Notes: generated from the letters alone by a model not told the origin. Numbered from the stretch's first letter, positions 1-7,634 are shown. The stretch: DNA of 16,505 nucleotides from DAOTVS01 sp034436375 (GCA_034436375.1 DAOTVS010000151.1:1-16505); one strand, 5' to 3'. A program made the numbers and translations.

Positions 1-43
1 CTGTGGCTGCCCACGGGCAGCCACAGGGAGGTACCTCCTTTTT
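1..43. terminator. Bidirectional hairpin at the left edge
   Basis: Positions 1-11 and 16-26 form a perfect 11-bp stem with a CACG loop. Next comes the 12-bp palindrome GGAGGTACCTCC (27-38) and then five T on the plus strand. The element lies just downstream of the minus-strand isomerase gene that stops at 54. It can serve as an intrinsic terminator for a plus-strand gene entering from the left. It may also stop transcripts from the right, but any U-run for that direction lies outside the window. On the minus strand the palindrome reads AAAAAGGAGG, so it could instead be the ribosome binding site of a further minus-strand gene. Confidence 0.55.
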
Positions 44-53
44 GACCAGGAAC

Positions 54-836
54 CTACAACTGGCGCAGGAAGGCAATGGCCTTGGCTGTATCGCCGATCG
101 GGTCGGGGCCCTGCTCTCGCTCGATAGTAAAGGCGCCGCGATAGCCGGCGGCGCGCAGGCGGGCAACATAGCGAGGCCAGGGTACCGCTCCCTGGCCCAG
201 GGGCGCCTCGCGGAAGACGCCGGGGCTGGGGAATCCGTCCTTGGCGTGGGTATGGACAATGTAGGGCAGCAGGGCGTCCAGCGCCTCGTCAAAGTCAAAG
301 CCGTACATGATGATATTGGCCGGGTCGAAATTGGCACGGATGGCATCGGTATCCAGCGCCTGCAGCAGGTCACGCAGCACGGGGCCGGGTTCGGGGCCCG
401 TCTCGGTAGCGAGCACGATCCCCTTCTTGGCCGCATATTCGCCGATACGGTTCAGGGCCACGCGCAGCGTCTCCCACACGGCGTTGCGCTCCCGCGGCAC
501 GGTGCCGATATGGGTGGTGATGATGTTCGTGCCCAGGTCCACTGCCAGATCCACCTGGGCGAAGATGCGCGGCACCAGCTCCTCATTGCGCTGTGCATCG
601 ACAAAGCCGTGGCCGAAATCGGCGCAGGTGGCCGAGAGCTTGAGGCCGAGCCCCTCATAGAAGCGGCGGAACTCGGCGCGCGCGGCCGGCGTCATGTTCT
701 CTGGCAACACCTCGCCGCTGGTGGTGTACATCTGAAATGATGCCACGCCCCACTCGGCCGCCTGGCGAATGCCGTCGCGCAAGGGCAGCTTGAGATTGTC
801 GGCAAAGACACCGATCTGTAGGGGTTCTGTGCTCAT
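54..836 (-). CDS. Sugar phosphate isomerase/epimerase (xylose-isomerase-like TIM barrel)
   Basis: This 260-residue protein belongs to the AP-endonuclease-2/xylose-isomerase-like TIM-barrel superfamily, whose members isomerise or epimerise sugars or related polyols, usually with a divalent metal. The expected metal ligands appear in order: Glu145 (ATETGPEPG), Asp171 (NFDPAN), His197 (HTHAKD) and Glu239 (TIERE). Length is normal for the family. The ATG at 836 was chosen because AAGGAGGC at 842-849 sits about five bases upstream; an ATG six codons earlier lies ahead of this site. It starts 23 bp after the PfkB kinase stop, so the two are almost certainly co-transcribed and probably act in one sugar-utilisation route. 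The exact substrate (tagatose, psicose, hydroxypyruvate, inositol derivatives) cannot be read from the sequence. The superfamily is certain; the specific reaction is unknown. Confidence 0.85.
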   Translation of the reverse strand: MSTEPLQIGVFADNLKLPLRDGIRQAAEWGVASFQMYTTSGEVLPENMTPAARAEFRRFYEGLGLKLSATCADFGHGFVDAQRNEELVPRIFAQVDLAVDLGTNIITTHIGTVPRERNAVWETLRVALNRIGEYAAKKGIVLATETGPEPGPVLRDLLQALDTDAIRANFDPANIIMYGFDFDEALDALLPYIVHTHAKDGFPSPGVFREAPLGQGAVPWPRYVARLRAAGYRGAFTIEREQGPDPIGDTAKAIAFLRQL

Positions 837-859
837 ACCTTGCCTCCTTGACAAAACGC

Positions 860-1825
860 TTACCGCTGCAAAAACGCCTCCAGCTCTTCACGGGTGGGCA
901 GGGCCGGGATCGCGCCGCGCTGCGTACAGGTGAGGGCGCCGCAGGCATTGGCGCGCTGCAGGGCCGTTTCCACCGCCGCCTGCGGCAGGCCGGCGAGGTC
1001 GATGCCCCGGGGGGTATGGTCCACCAGCCACACGAGGAGTGCAGCCAGAAAGGCATCACCCGCGCCGGTCGTATCGACCGCCTGCACCGCAAAGCCCGGC
1101 AGGCTGCCCTGTACAGCGCCCCAATCATAATAGCAACCCTGCGGGCCCAGGGTCACCACCAGGGCGGGGGCGCCGGTCTCGGCGCGCAGTTTCTGCGCCC
1201 CAGCCGACAGATCTCTTTTCCCTGTCAAGAGCTGCAGCTCCTCGCCACTTACCTTGATCAAATCCGCCCGACGCATGGCCTGCCAGGCTGCATCACAGGC
1301 CGCCTCGACCGAAGGCCACAGCGACAGGCGCAGGTTGGGGTCGCAAGAAACGATGAGGCCCTGAGTGCGCGCCAGCGCGGCAGCCCGCCAGGTGGCCTCA
1401 CGCGCAGGAGAATCGATCAGGCTGATCGTGCCAAAGTGAAAAATGCGCGCCCGACCGATGTAGGCGGGGTCGATATCTTCGGGGGCCAGGAGCTTGTCGG
1501 CGGTGTGCTCCCAATAAAAGAGGAAATCGCGCTCGCCATCTTCCCGCAAAGAGACAAAGGCCAGGGGCGTGCGCCCCTCGTTGCTCAGGCGCAGGTGTGA
1601 GATATCGACCCGGTTCTCCTGTAGCACCCCCGCCAGAAAGCGACCAAATTCGTCGTCGCCCACCTGGCCGATAAACCCGGCCTGCCGACCCAGCCGCGCC
1701 ACCCCTACCAGCACATTGGCGGGTGCGCCGCCCGGCGCCTTGACGAACGCAGGCGCCTGCCGCAGCAACCCCGTCTGCGTGGAGACAAAGTCAATCAGCA
1801 GCTCGCCAAGCGCGATGACGTCCAT
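860..1825 (-). CDS. PfkB-family carbohydrate kinase, fructokinase-like
   Basis: This 321-residue ribokinase/PfkB-type kinase transfers phosphate from ATP to a sugar in the cytoplasm. Both family signatures are present. The N-terminal glycine-rich motif is GGAPANVLVGVARLG (residues 32-46). The C-terminal anion-hole motif is DTTGAGDAF (251-259), with Asp257 the expected catalytic base. The segment CDPNLRLSLW (161-170) resembles the YDPNxR-LW motif of ScrK-type fructokinases, so fructose is the best guess. An open frame extends 36 codons upstream, but that stretch overlaps the inverted repeat and looks non-coding. The ATG at 1825 begins the conserved MDVIALGELLIDF strand and has a weak AGAAAGG site about 12 bases upstream. 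The TIM-barrel isomerase follows 23 bp downstream. Together with the ketol-isomerase at 3681-4376, a mannose to fructose to fructose-6-phosphate route is plausible; that is inference. Confidence 0.88.
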   Translation of the reverse strand: MDVIALGELLIDFVSTQTGLLRQAPAFVKAPGGAPANVLVGVARLGRQAGFIGQVGDDEFGRFLAGVLQENRVDISHLRLSNEGRTPLAFVSLREDGERDFLFYWEHTADKLLAPEDIDPAYIGRARIFHFGTISLIDSPAREATWRAAALARTQGLIVSCDPNLRLSLWPSVEAACDAAWQAMRRADLIKVSGEELQLLTGKRDLSAGAQKLRAETGAPALVVTLGPQGCYYDWGAVQGSLPGFAVQAVDTTGAGDAFLAALLVWLVDHTPRGIDLAGLPQAAVETALQRANACGALTCTQRGAIPALPTREELEAFLQR

Positions 1826-1863
1826 GTGCAGATTGCCTTTCTGAGCAAAGCAGAGAACGGAAT

Positions 1864-1995
1864 GAAACCGCAGATAAACGCAGATGAACGCGGATAGGTT
1901 CCCGCACGGGGTTGGCGCAGAACAAGCATGCAAGGCAGAGAGATCGACAAGGCATCCCCACCCATCTGCGTTTATCTGCGTTCATCTGCGGTTTC
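1864..1995. repeat. Inverted repeat with 32-bp arms made of 10-bp units
   Basis: Arm 1864-1895 and arm 1964-1995 are reverse complements at 29 of 32 positions, separated by 68 bp. Each arm is a tandem of a roughly 10-bp unit, ATCTGCGTTY on one strand, repeated nearly three times and ending in GGTTTC. It fills the space between the metG stop (2006) and the pfkB start (1825), so in RNA it would form a long hairpin between two co-directional genes. It could terminate metG transcription or protect an mRNA end. Very similar CGCAGATNAACGCAGATGAACGC-like intergenic repeats are recalled from many environmental bacterial genomes. No T-run follows either arm. Confidence 0.85.
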
Positions 1996-2005
1996 TCATC
2001 GTCTC

Positions 2006-3577
2006 CTACGCCTCCGACTCCTGCAAGACGAGTTCCTGGCGCGGGAAGAGGACGGGCCCACGCTCGACCGGCCGGCCGGGCTGGAGCACGCCCCAGCGTA
2101 GCGTCTCAGGCCAGGCCGGGGCGCCCTCCTGCCCCAGGGCCTGCCAGAGGGCAGCCATCTTTTCGGGCATGACCGGGTGTAGGAGCACGGCCACCCAGTG
2201 TAGCACCTCGGCGACATCGTAGAGGGTGGCGTTCACGTGCGCGCGATCACCCTTCTTGTAAGCTATCCACGGCGAGCGCTGTTCCAGGTAGAGATTGGCG
2301 CTGCGCACCAGCTCCATCACGGCAATGACGCCAGCCTGCGGGTTCCAGCTACGGATGGCCTGCTGGACCTGACCTGGAACGGCCAACGCCTGGCGGGTAA
2401 AGGCCTCTCGGTCGGCCCCCTGCTCTGCGCCCGGCGCCGGCAGCAGCCCATCACAATAGCGGCCGATCATGTGCAGAGTACGGTTGAGCAGGTTGCCCAG
2501 GTCGTTGGCCAGCTCAGCGTTGTAGCGCACCACGAACGCTTCCTCGTTAAAGCTCGCATCCTGGCCAAAAGTCATCTCGCGGATCAGGAAATAGCGAAAC
2601 GCATCGACGCCGTACTTGTCGGTCAGGTCGAGTGGGCGCACCACATTGCCGCGCGATTTGCTCATCTTGGCCTGATCAACGCCCCAAAAGCCGTGCACAC
2701 GCAGGCCGTGGTAGATGGGAATGCCGGCGGCATGGAGCATGGTGGGCCAAAAGATGGCGTGGGGCTTGAGGATGTCCTTGCCGATCACATGGTCGCACAC
2801 CGGCCAGTAGCGCCGGTAAAGCTCGCCATCGGGGTAGCCCAGGGCCGAGACATAGTTGATGAGCGCATCGAACCAGACATAGGTAACAAAGTTCTCGTCA
2901 AAGGGCAGGGTGATGCCCCAGGTCAGGCGGCTCTTGGGCCGCGAGATGCAGAGATCCTCCAGCGGCGCGCGCAAAAAGCCCAGCACCTCGCTCAAGTACT
3001 GCTGCGGGTAAATGAGGTCCGGGTGCTCCGCCAGGTAGGCGATGAGCCAGTCCTGATACTTACCCATGCGGAAGAAATAGTTCTTCTCTTCGATGAAAGT
3101 GGGCTCGGTGCCGTGGTCGGGGCAGCGGCCGTCGACCAGTTCCTTCTCCGTCAGGAAGCGCTCACAGCCCAGGCAATACTGGCCCCCATAGGAGCCGAAA
3201 TAGATATCGCCGCGGTCATAGATCTCCTGCAGGATGCGCTGCACCACCTCAACATGCCGGGGCTCGGTGGTGCGCACGAAATCGTTGTACGAGATCTCCA
3301 GCTTTTCCCAGGTGGTGCGGAAGGAACTGCTCAGGTGGTCCACAAAAGCCTGGGGCGTTTCGCCTGCCGCCAGCGCGGCCTGGGCGATCTTGTCGCCATG
3401 CTCGTCGGTGCCCGTCAGATAATAGGTGTCATCGCCCCACAGGCGGTGATAACGGGCCATCACGTCAGAAAAGACGGTGGTATAGGCGTGCCCCAGGTGG
3501 GGCAGCGCGTTCATGTAATAGATGGGTGTCGTAATGTAAAACCGGCCCTCTGGGCGGCCGGGCGCTTCGCTCGACAT
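2006..3577 (-). CDS. metG: Methionine--tRNA ligase
   Basis: Methionyl-tRNA synthetase charges tRNA-Met with methionine in the cytoplasm and is essential. The 523-residue protein shows the class I signature HLGH (residues 27-30) and a perfect KMSKS loop (304-308). A single zinc knuckle in the connective peptide uses Cys135, Cys138, Cys152 and His155. The anticodon-binding helical domain follows (NAELANDLGNLLNR around 365). The protein ends near residue 523 without the C-terminal EMAP/Trbp111-like tRNA-binding domain, so it is the short form. The ATG at 3577 precedes the conserved FYITTPIYYMNALPHLGHAY strand; a weak GAGG lies about 14 bases upstream. It is a housekeeping gene embedded between sugar-metabolism genes of the same strand, with 103 bp upstream and the inverted repeat downstream, so it may be transcribed separately from pfkB. 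Confidence 0.97.
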   Translation of the reverse strand: MSSEAPGRPEGRFYITTPIYYMNALPHLGHAYTTVFSDVMARYHRLWGDDTYYLTGTDEHGDKIAQAALAAGETPQAFVDHLSSSFRTTWEKLEISYNDFVRTTEPRHVEVVQRILQEIYDRGDIYFGSYGGQYCLGCERFLTEKELVDGRCPDHGTEPTFIEEKNYFFRMGKYQDWLIAYLAEHPDLIYPQQYLSEVLGFLRAPLEDLCISRPKSRLTWGITLPFDENFVTYVWFDALINYVSALGYPDGELYRRYWPVCDHVIGKDILKPHAIFWPTMLHAAGIPIYHGLRVHGFWGVDQAKMSKSRGNVVRPLDLTDKYGVDAFRYFLIREMTFGQDASFNEEAFVVRYNAELANDLGNLLNRTLHMIGRYCDGLLPAPGAEQGADREAFTRQALAVPGQVQQAIRSWNPQAGVIAVMELVRSANLYLEQRSPWIAYKKGDRAHVNATLYDVAEVLHWVAVLLHPVMPEKMAALWQALGQEGAPAWPETLRWGVLQPGRPVERGPVLFPRQELVLQESEA

Positions 3578-3680
3578 GGTCTTCTATACCTCGATACGTG
3601 AAATCAACACATCCAATCTGCTGCCGATTGTAGGGCATCGCCAGGGTCTTGTCAAGGAGGCAAATCGCCGCCGCCGGCCT

Positions 3681-4376
3681 CTACCTCTTGTAGTACGCCG
3701 GGTAATCGGGGATCAGCAGGTGCAGGGGGGGCTCATCTTCTACGATCTGCGGGAAGCGGCCGACGGAGCGGAAAAAGCGGTTGTCGGTGCGGTCGTCGTT
3801 GACTCGCGAGACCTCACCCACGAGCACCGTGCCCCGGCCTCGTTCACCATGGAACTCGTGGTAGAGCCCAGCCGGCAGGGTGATGCTTTCCCCAGGATGC
3901 AAAGTGACGAACCCACCCGCAGGCAGGTGGGTGCGCACACCGTCCATCTGCACGGTGATATCGGTATCGAGCAGGCGCGTCCCATCCTGGCTGGCATTGT
4001 AGAGCTGGATGATCAGGTTGCCGCCGCCCCGGTTGATGATGTCCTCCATCTTCTGCCAGTGAAAGTGCATGGGGGTGTATTGATCCTCACCCACGATCAT
4101 GATCTTTTCGGCATAGACCTTGCCGGTCATCGTTTCCAGGTTCTTGGGATTGCCGTTGCGCAGGGTAAAGAGAAAGAGCCCCGTGCGCGCATAGTCGCCC
4201 AGGCCGAAATCAGTGATATCCCAGCCGAGCTGGTTCTCCACAATCTCCGCCGCCTCGTCGCCGCGGGTGCGCCATTCCTCGGGCGTCCAGTGGGCAAAGG
4301 GCGGCAGCAGAAACTGGCGAGCGTTGAGAAAGGCAATAGCCTCTCGCATGATGGCGTTGATTTCGGATCGTCTCAT
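3681..4376 (-). CDS. D-lyxose ketol-isomerase family cupin
   Basis: This 231-residue cupin matches the D-lyxose isomerase family (EC 5.3.1.15). The family interconverts D-lyxose and D-xylulose and usually also D-mannose and D-fructose with Mn2+. The metal-binding set is visible: His104 and His106 (MHFHWQKMED), Glu111 and His173 (LYHEFHGE). The spacing matches the characterised enterobacterial enzyme of about 227 residues. The ATG at 4376 was chosen because GGAGG lies five bases before it; the in-frame ATG four codons upstream (4388) overlaps that ribosome binding site. The conserved segment TPMHFHWQKMEDIINRGGG makes the family assignment strong. Downstream are metG and then a PfkB kinase, which could phosphorylate the ketose formed. 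A role in salvage of free lyxose or mannose is inferred from this context. Confidence 0.88.
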   Translation of the reverse strand: MRRSEINAIMREAIAFLNARQFLLPPFAHWTPEEWRTRGDEAAEIVENQLGWDITDFGLGDYARTGLFLFTLRNGNPKNLETMTGKVYAEKIMIVGEDQYTPMHFHWQKMEDIINRGGGNLIIQLYNASQDGTRLLDTDITVQMDGVRTHLPAGGFVTLHPGESITLPAGLYHEFHGERGRGTVLVGEVSRVNDDRTDNRFFRSVGRFPQIVEDEPPLHLLIPDYPAYYKR

Positions 4377-4395
4377 GTGAACCTCCATAGTCTGG

Positions 4396-4413
4396 AGACC
4401 TGCTGTCAGGTCT
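4396..4413. repeat. Small perfect hairpin upstream of the lyxose isomerase gene
   Basis: AGACCTG (4396-4402) and CAGGTCT (4407-4413) form a 7-bp stem with a CTGT loop. It sits between the stop of the decayed acetyltransferase (4421) and the start of the lyxose isomerase (4376). It could be a weak terminator or a 5'-leader hairpin; no U-run follows on either strand. Confidence 0.45.
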
Positions 4414-4420
4414 GCCGGGT

Positions 4421-4624
4421 CTACAAATCCTTCACCAGCCAGGCGTAGCTGTATCCCGGCGGATAGCTGTTGATCTCGCCCGTCGCGCGGTAGCCTATGG
4501 TGCGCCAGAATCCCGGCGCCTGAAAGCTCATTGCGTCGAGCAGAGAGCGAGTGCCAAGCCCCTGCCTGCGCAGCTCTGGGGCCACGGCACAGATGTCTAT
4601 ACAGAGCCAGCGCCAGTGGTGTGG
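4421..4624 (-). pseudogene. GNAT acetyltransferase remnant
   Basis: The minus strand encodes a recognisable C-terminal half of a GCN5-related N-acetyltransferase. It contains strand 4 with the acetyl-CoA motif A (HHWRWLCIDICAVAPELRRQ then GLGTR; the R-R-Q-G-L-G-T loop is intact) and the C-terminal strands (FQAPGFWRTIGYRATGEINS then YPPGYSYAWLVKDL). Two things indicate decay. No start codon or N-terminal strands precede it: upstream to 4706 the frame encodes low-complexity sequence unlike the fold. The helix normally found between LLDA and SFQAPGF, about 15-16 residues, is missing in frame. The open frame continues upstream into the antisense of the neighbouring reductase gene, which is an artefact. 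A short functional peptide cannot be excluded but is unlikely. Confidence 0.72.
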
Positions 4625-4706
4625 AATGGGTGTTACCTGCCCTGCAGATTCCCCACCTGCCGCCTGCCGGCCGGGTAGAAGCGCAGGGCCAGCAAAGGTA
4701 TTGGTT

Positions 4707-5771
4707 CTAGCTCGCAAACAGGTGAGCGGCCTCACGCAGGCGCTCGATGATTGCCACGTGGAAGGGGCAGCGCTCCTCGCAGTTGCCGCACTCCAGGCAG
4801 TCGCCAGCCGGGGCGGGCAGGGCGCGGTAGGCAGCGCGCAGTTCATCAGTCAGGCCATAGCCGGCGCTATCCAGCAGGCGTTGTGTCTCGCCGATATCGA
4901 TGCTAGCCGGGCAGGGCAGGCAGTGATTGCAGTAGGTGCAGTGTCCCTCCGTGCCGCGGTTAAGGGCGGTGAGGAGGGGGGTGAAATCCTTCTCCTCGGT
5001 GCACGCCTCCAAATAGGCCAGCGCCGCCCGGAGCTCGTCCAGGCTCTTGACGCCGGGCACGGTCGTGGCGAGGCCCAGCCGCGAGAGTGTATAGGCCAGG
5101 CACTGCACGGGGGTGACAGTTGGCGCCTCTTTGCGCTGCAGCAACTCGCCCCCGGCAAAGGGCTTCATGGCCACCAGGCCCACGTTGCGCCGCAGGCAGG
5201 TCTCATAGAGCTCCTCCCGCCCGGGCTCGCCGTGGCTCGGAATGTTGACCGGGAACATGAGCACGTCAAAGGCGCCGCTCTGCACGGCCTGCAGGGCAAC
5301 AGGCACGCTATGCCCGCTGAGGCCGATAGCGCGCGCCTTGCCTTCGCCACGCAGCCGCCGGGCCAGCTCCAACATGCCGCCGGGCGCCATGATCGCGCGG
5401 AGATCCTCTTCCTCGTCGCAGAACTGGATCATGAGCACATCCACGTGATCCGTATGCAGGCGAGCCAGGAGGTCGGCGAAGAGCTCCTCGCATTCGGCGA
5501 TATCGCGCGTCTTGCGATACTGGCCGTCGGTCTCGGCGCAACCGATATGCCCGGTGATCAGCACCCGGTCACGCCGGCCTGCAAAGGCAGCGCCCAGGTT
5601 ATCGCGGTAATCGGCGCCGGCAAAGAGGACATCGAAATAGTTGACGCTGCGGTCGATCGCCTCGTGCACTACCGCGACGACCTCGTCCTGTGGGCGCCCG
5701 TTCAGGTATTCCGTCCCCAGCCCGATGGCGCTCACGCTGAGGCCGGTGCGGCCGAGCTTGCGGTATTCCAT
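4707..5771 (-). CDS. Aldo/keto reductase with C-terminal two-cluster ferredoxin domain
   Basis: This 354-residue protein has an aldo/keto reductase TIM barrel (residues 1-265) fused to a ferredoxin-like tail. The tail carries two cysteine motifs: Cys278-Cys281-Cys284-Cys287 (with a following proline) and Cys325-Cys328-Cys331-Cys335 (CLECGNCEERCP). These are expected to hold two [4Fe-4S] clusters. The start MEYRKLGRTGLSVSAIGLGT is the family hallmark; GGGAGG precedes the ATG at 5771. Of the classical tetrad, Asp47 and Tyr55 are present. The Lys position reads Gly74-His75 (LITGHIG) and the His position reads Gln116 (VLMIQF), so it may not work as an ordinary NADPH carbonyl reductase. It starts 15 bp after the nucleotidase stop, which implies co-transcription. 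Its substrate is unknown. Confidence 0.88.
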   Translation of the reverse strand: MEYRKLGRTGLSVSAIGLGTEYLNGRPQDEVVAVVHEAIDRSVNYFDVLFAGADYRDNLGAAFAGRRDRVLITGHIGCAETDGQYRKTRDIAECEELFADLLARLHTDHVDVLMIQFCDEEEDLRAIMAPGGMLELARRLRGEGKARAIGLSGHSVPVALQAVQSGAFDVLMFPVNIPSHGEPGREELYETCLRRNVGLVAMKPFAGGELLQRKEAPTVTPVQCLAYTLSRLGLATTVPGVKSLDELRAALAYLEACTEEKDFTPLLTALNRGTEGHCTYCNHCLPCPASIDIGETQRLLDSAGYGLTDELRAAYRALPAPAGDCLECGNCEERCPFHVAIIERLREAAHLFAS

Positions 5772-5786
5772 AGCGCCTCCCTATCC

Positions 5787-7253
5787 CTACTGCTGGTAAA
5801 CGAGCCGGCCCTCGACACTGCGGCTGGCGTTCTGATTGTTGCGCAAGAATTCGAGCAGCACATCCTGCGCCGAGGTGCTGACAACTTTGGGCTTGCCGGC
5901 GGCCGTGAGCTGTGCCTGGCTGATGTTGAGATAGTCCGCGGCGTTCTTGACATGGTAGCCCTGCAGGCAGAGGGTGTAGAGCCGGCCATCTTCCACCGGC
6001 CGGCCATTGACCGTAAGCGATTGGAGCTGGTGCGCCGTATCGTTATAGACGGCGCGCACCCCGGCGTTGACCTGGTAGCATTCGCCCTCACCATCGCGGT
6101 TCTCGGGGCGCATGATGTGACTGAAGATGCGCCGCAGGTCGGCGCCGGTGATGGTAAAGCGGGTCAATGTGTCATTGTAGGGAAAGCAGGCCATGAAATT
6201 GGCCAGCGTGACCAGCGGGCCCATGGTTTTGACGCGCACCGAGCCCGACCCCAGCAGCACCACGTCGCTGCTCGAGGCCTCGACCAGGGCATCGGCCATG
6301 AGGTTGCCCAGAGACGTCTCTTCCTCGCGCCGCGGATGGGTCAGCTCCCCGGCCAATTTGCAGACGATGGTGTTGTACTTGCGGTCGACCACCGTTTTGA
6401 AAGAGTCGATATAGTCCTGCAGGCCCTGATCGGGCTGGGCCAGGTTGTTATCGATCGGGATGAGCTGCCAGCGATAGTCAACGATGCTGTTGGTGGCGTC
6501 GTCGACCACGATATCAAAGCGCCCGACCTGGTCGGTGCCGACGCCGGCCTGGGCAATCAGGATATCATTGACCCTGGCCGGCTGCTGCAGGAGCGTGTGC
6601 GAGTGGCCGCCGATGATCAGATCGACCCCCCAGGAGGGGTCCAGCATTTTGGCCAGCTCCACGTCGCTCTCATAGCCAATGTGGGTCATGAGCACGGTCA
6701 GGTCGATATCATCGTTCTTGTAGGCGTTGCAGATCTTGCCGACCTCGGCCGCCGCATCCTCCAAAGAGATAAAGCTGCCGATCTGCTCATCGAGGCGGAT
6801 AGAATCAATGACCTTGTCGGTGATGATGCCGATAAAAAGGATATCAAAGCCGGCTTTGTTGAGGATTGTGTAGGGCCGCATCAGGCGCTTGTTGTACTTT
6901 TTGATGTAGAGGTTGGCGTTGACGATAGGGAAATTGGCCATCTTCTCCAGAAAGAGCAGGTGCGGCAGGCCATAGTCAAACTCGTGGTTGCCCAGGGTCA
7001 CCACATCGGGCGCCAGGTAGTTCATGATCTCGATGGTGGAGATGCCCTTGTACTCGCTATCGATGATCGAGCCCTGCACCATGTCGCCCGAGATGATGTA
7101 GAGGGTATTCTCCTCCTCTTTGCGCACCCGGTTGATATAGCCCGAAAGCAGCGCCAACCCTCCAGTCAGCCTGCCCTCTGCGCCCTGTGCTTCAGCCAGG
7201 AAATCGCCATGCATGTCGTTGGAGTGCACAATGGTGAACTGCTTGGTGCCCAT
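5787..7253 (-). CDS. 5'-nucleotidase/metallophosphoesterase, UshA/YfkN type
   Basis: This 488-residue two-domain enzyme is expected to remove phosphate from nucleotides or related phosphoesters. The N-terminal calcineurin-like domain carries the dinuclear-metal motifs in order: Asp13 and His15 (NDMHGD), Asp57 (SGDMVQG), Asn89-His90 (GNHEFDYG), His191 (MTHIGYESD), and His217/His219 (GGHSH). The C-terminal 5'-nucleotidase domain (about 310-488) contains the GSGSVR and FPYNDTL segments where substrate-recognition residues lie. The ATG at 7253 was chosen for AGGAG nine to ten bases upstream and because MGTKQFTIVHSND starts the fold directly. No signal peptide or lipobox is present, unlike periplasmic UshA, so it looks cytoplasmic. 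It shares an operon with the downstream Fe-S aldo/keto reductase. The natural substrate cannot be told from the sequence. Confidence 0.9.
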   Translation of the reverse strand: MGTKQFTIVHSNDMHGDFLAEAQGAEGRLTGGLALLSGYINRVRKEEENTLYIISGDMVQGSIIDSEYKGISTIEIMNYLAPDVVTLGNHEFDYGLPHLLFLEKMANFPIVNANLYIKKYNKRLMRPYTILNKAGFDILFIGIITDKVIDSIRLDEQIGSFISLEDAAAEVGKICNAYKNDDIDLTVLMTHIGYESDVELAKMLDPSWGVDLIIGGHSHTLLQQPARVNDILIAQAGVGTDQVGRFDIVVDDATNSIVDYRWQLIPIDNNLAQPDQGLQDYIDSFKTVVDRKYNTIVCKLAGELTHPRREEETSLGNLMADALVEASSSDVVLLGSGSVRVKTMGPLVTLANFMACFPYNDTLTRFTITGADLRRIFSHIMRPENRDGEGECYQVNAGVRAVYNDTAHQLQSLTVNGRPVEDGRLYTLCLQGYHVKNAADYLNISQAQLTAAGKPKVVSTSAQDVLLEFLRNNQNASRSVEGRLVYQQ

Positions 7254-7429
7254 AGCCTGTTGCTCCTGCCTTTGGAGGGAAAAGAAACCAATAAGGGGGG
7301 AACCTACGCATTGTAGCATAGATCAGGAGAAGGGCAAAGCGTAGCTCTCCTTCGGTTCTGATTCTTGGAACGCCTAACAAAACCGCGGCGCACTATGGGC
7401 CTTCGCCACGTCGGATACCCCCACGTTTC

Positions 7430-7466
7430 TCCCCCTGCCCGCCCTGCGGGAAGGGGGCCGGGGGGA
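7430..7466. repeat. G/C-run imperfect palindrome
   Basis: A C-run arm (TCCCCCTGCCC, 7430-7440) pairs imperfectly with a G-run arm (GGGCCGGGGGGA, about 7455-7466) around a central CCTGCGGG. Palindromes of this composition are scattered in intergenic DNA of several high-GC environmental bacteria. Whether it is a dispersed family here cannot be judged from one copy. Confidence 0.5.
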
Positions 7467-7600
7467 TGGGCGTTGCATGCAGCGCCATCTGCACCACAGG
7501 TTTTGTGAGGCACTCTTAGGGGGCCTGAGCCCCGATATGGCCAATGAAGGGCACGATCTCAGGGTATTGAAAGCGGGAAAGGCGGGGCTGGGTACAGGCA

Positions 7601-7634
7601 GAGGAGCACGGGGCTTGCGTTCCCCGTGCTCCTC
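7601..7634. terminator. 13-bp hairpin downstream of the GAPDH gene
   Basis: Arms 7601-7613 (GAGGAGCACGGGG) and 7622-7634 are perfect reverse complements with an 8-base loop. It lies 37 bp beyond the GAPDH stop codon on the minus strand, where a terminator or 3'-end stabilising hairpin is expected. There is no U-run after it on either strand, so it is not a textbook intrinsic terminator. Confidence 0.6.

Noticed and set aside
1864..1995. CRISPR array
   Set aside because: The repeat units are only about 10 bp, directly adjacent without spacers, and arranged as two inverted arms; no cas genes are nearby.
2237..3601. A 454-codon plus-strand open frame opposite metG
   Set aside because: metG on the minus strand has intact HLGH, KMSKS and zinc-knuckle motifs; the opposite frame is its mirror image.
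4551..7316. A 921-codon open frame on the plus strand
   Set aside because: It is antisense to the Fe-S aldo/keto reductase and nucleotidase genes, both of which have clear family motifs. GC-rich third positions create long mirror frames, and its translation resembles no protein family.
7304..7513. Short minus-strand frame between the GAPDH and nucleotidase genes
   Set aside because: It runs through a G/C-run palindrome, has no ribosome binding site and has no recognisable protein character.
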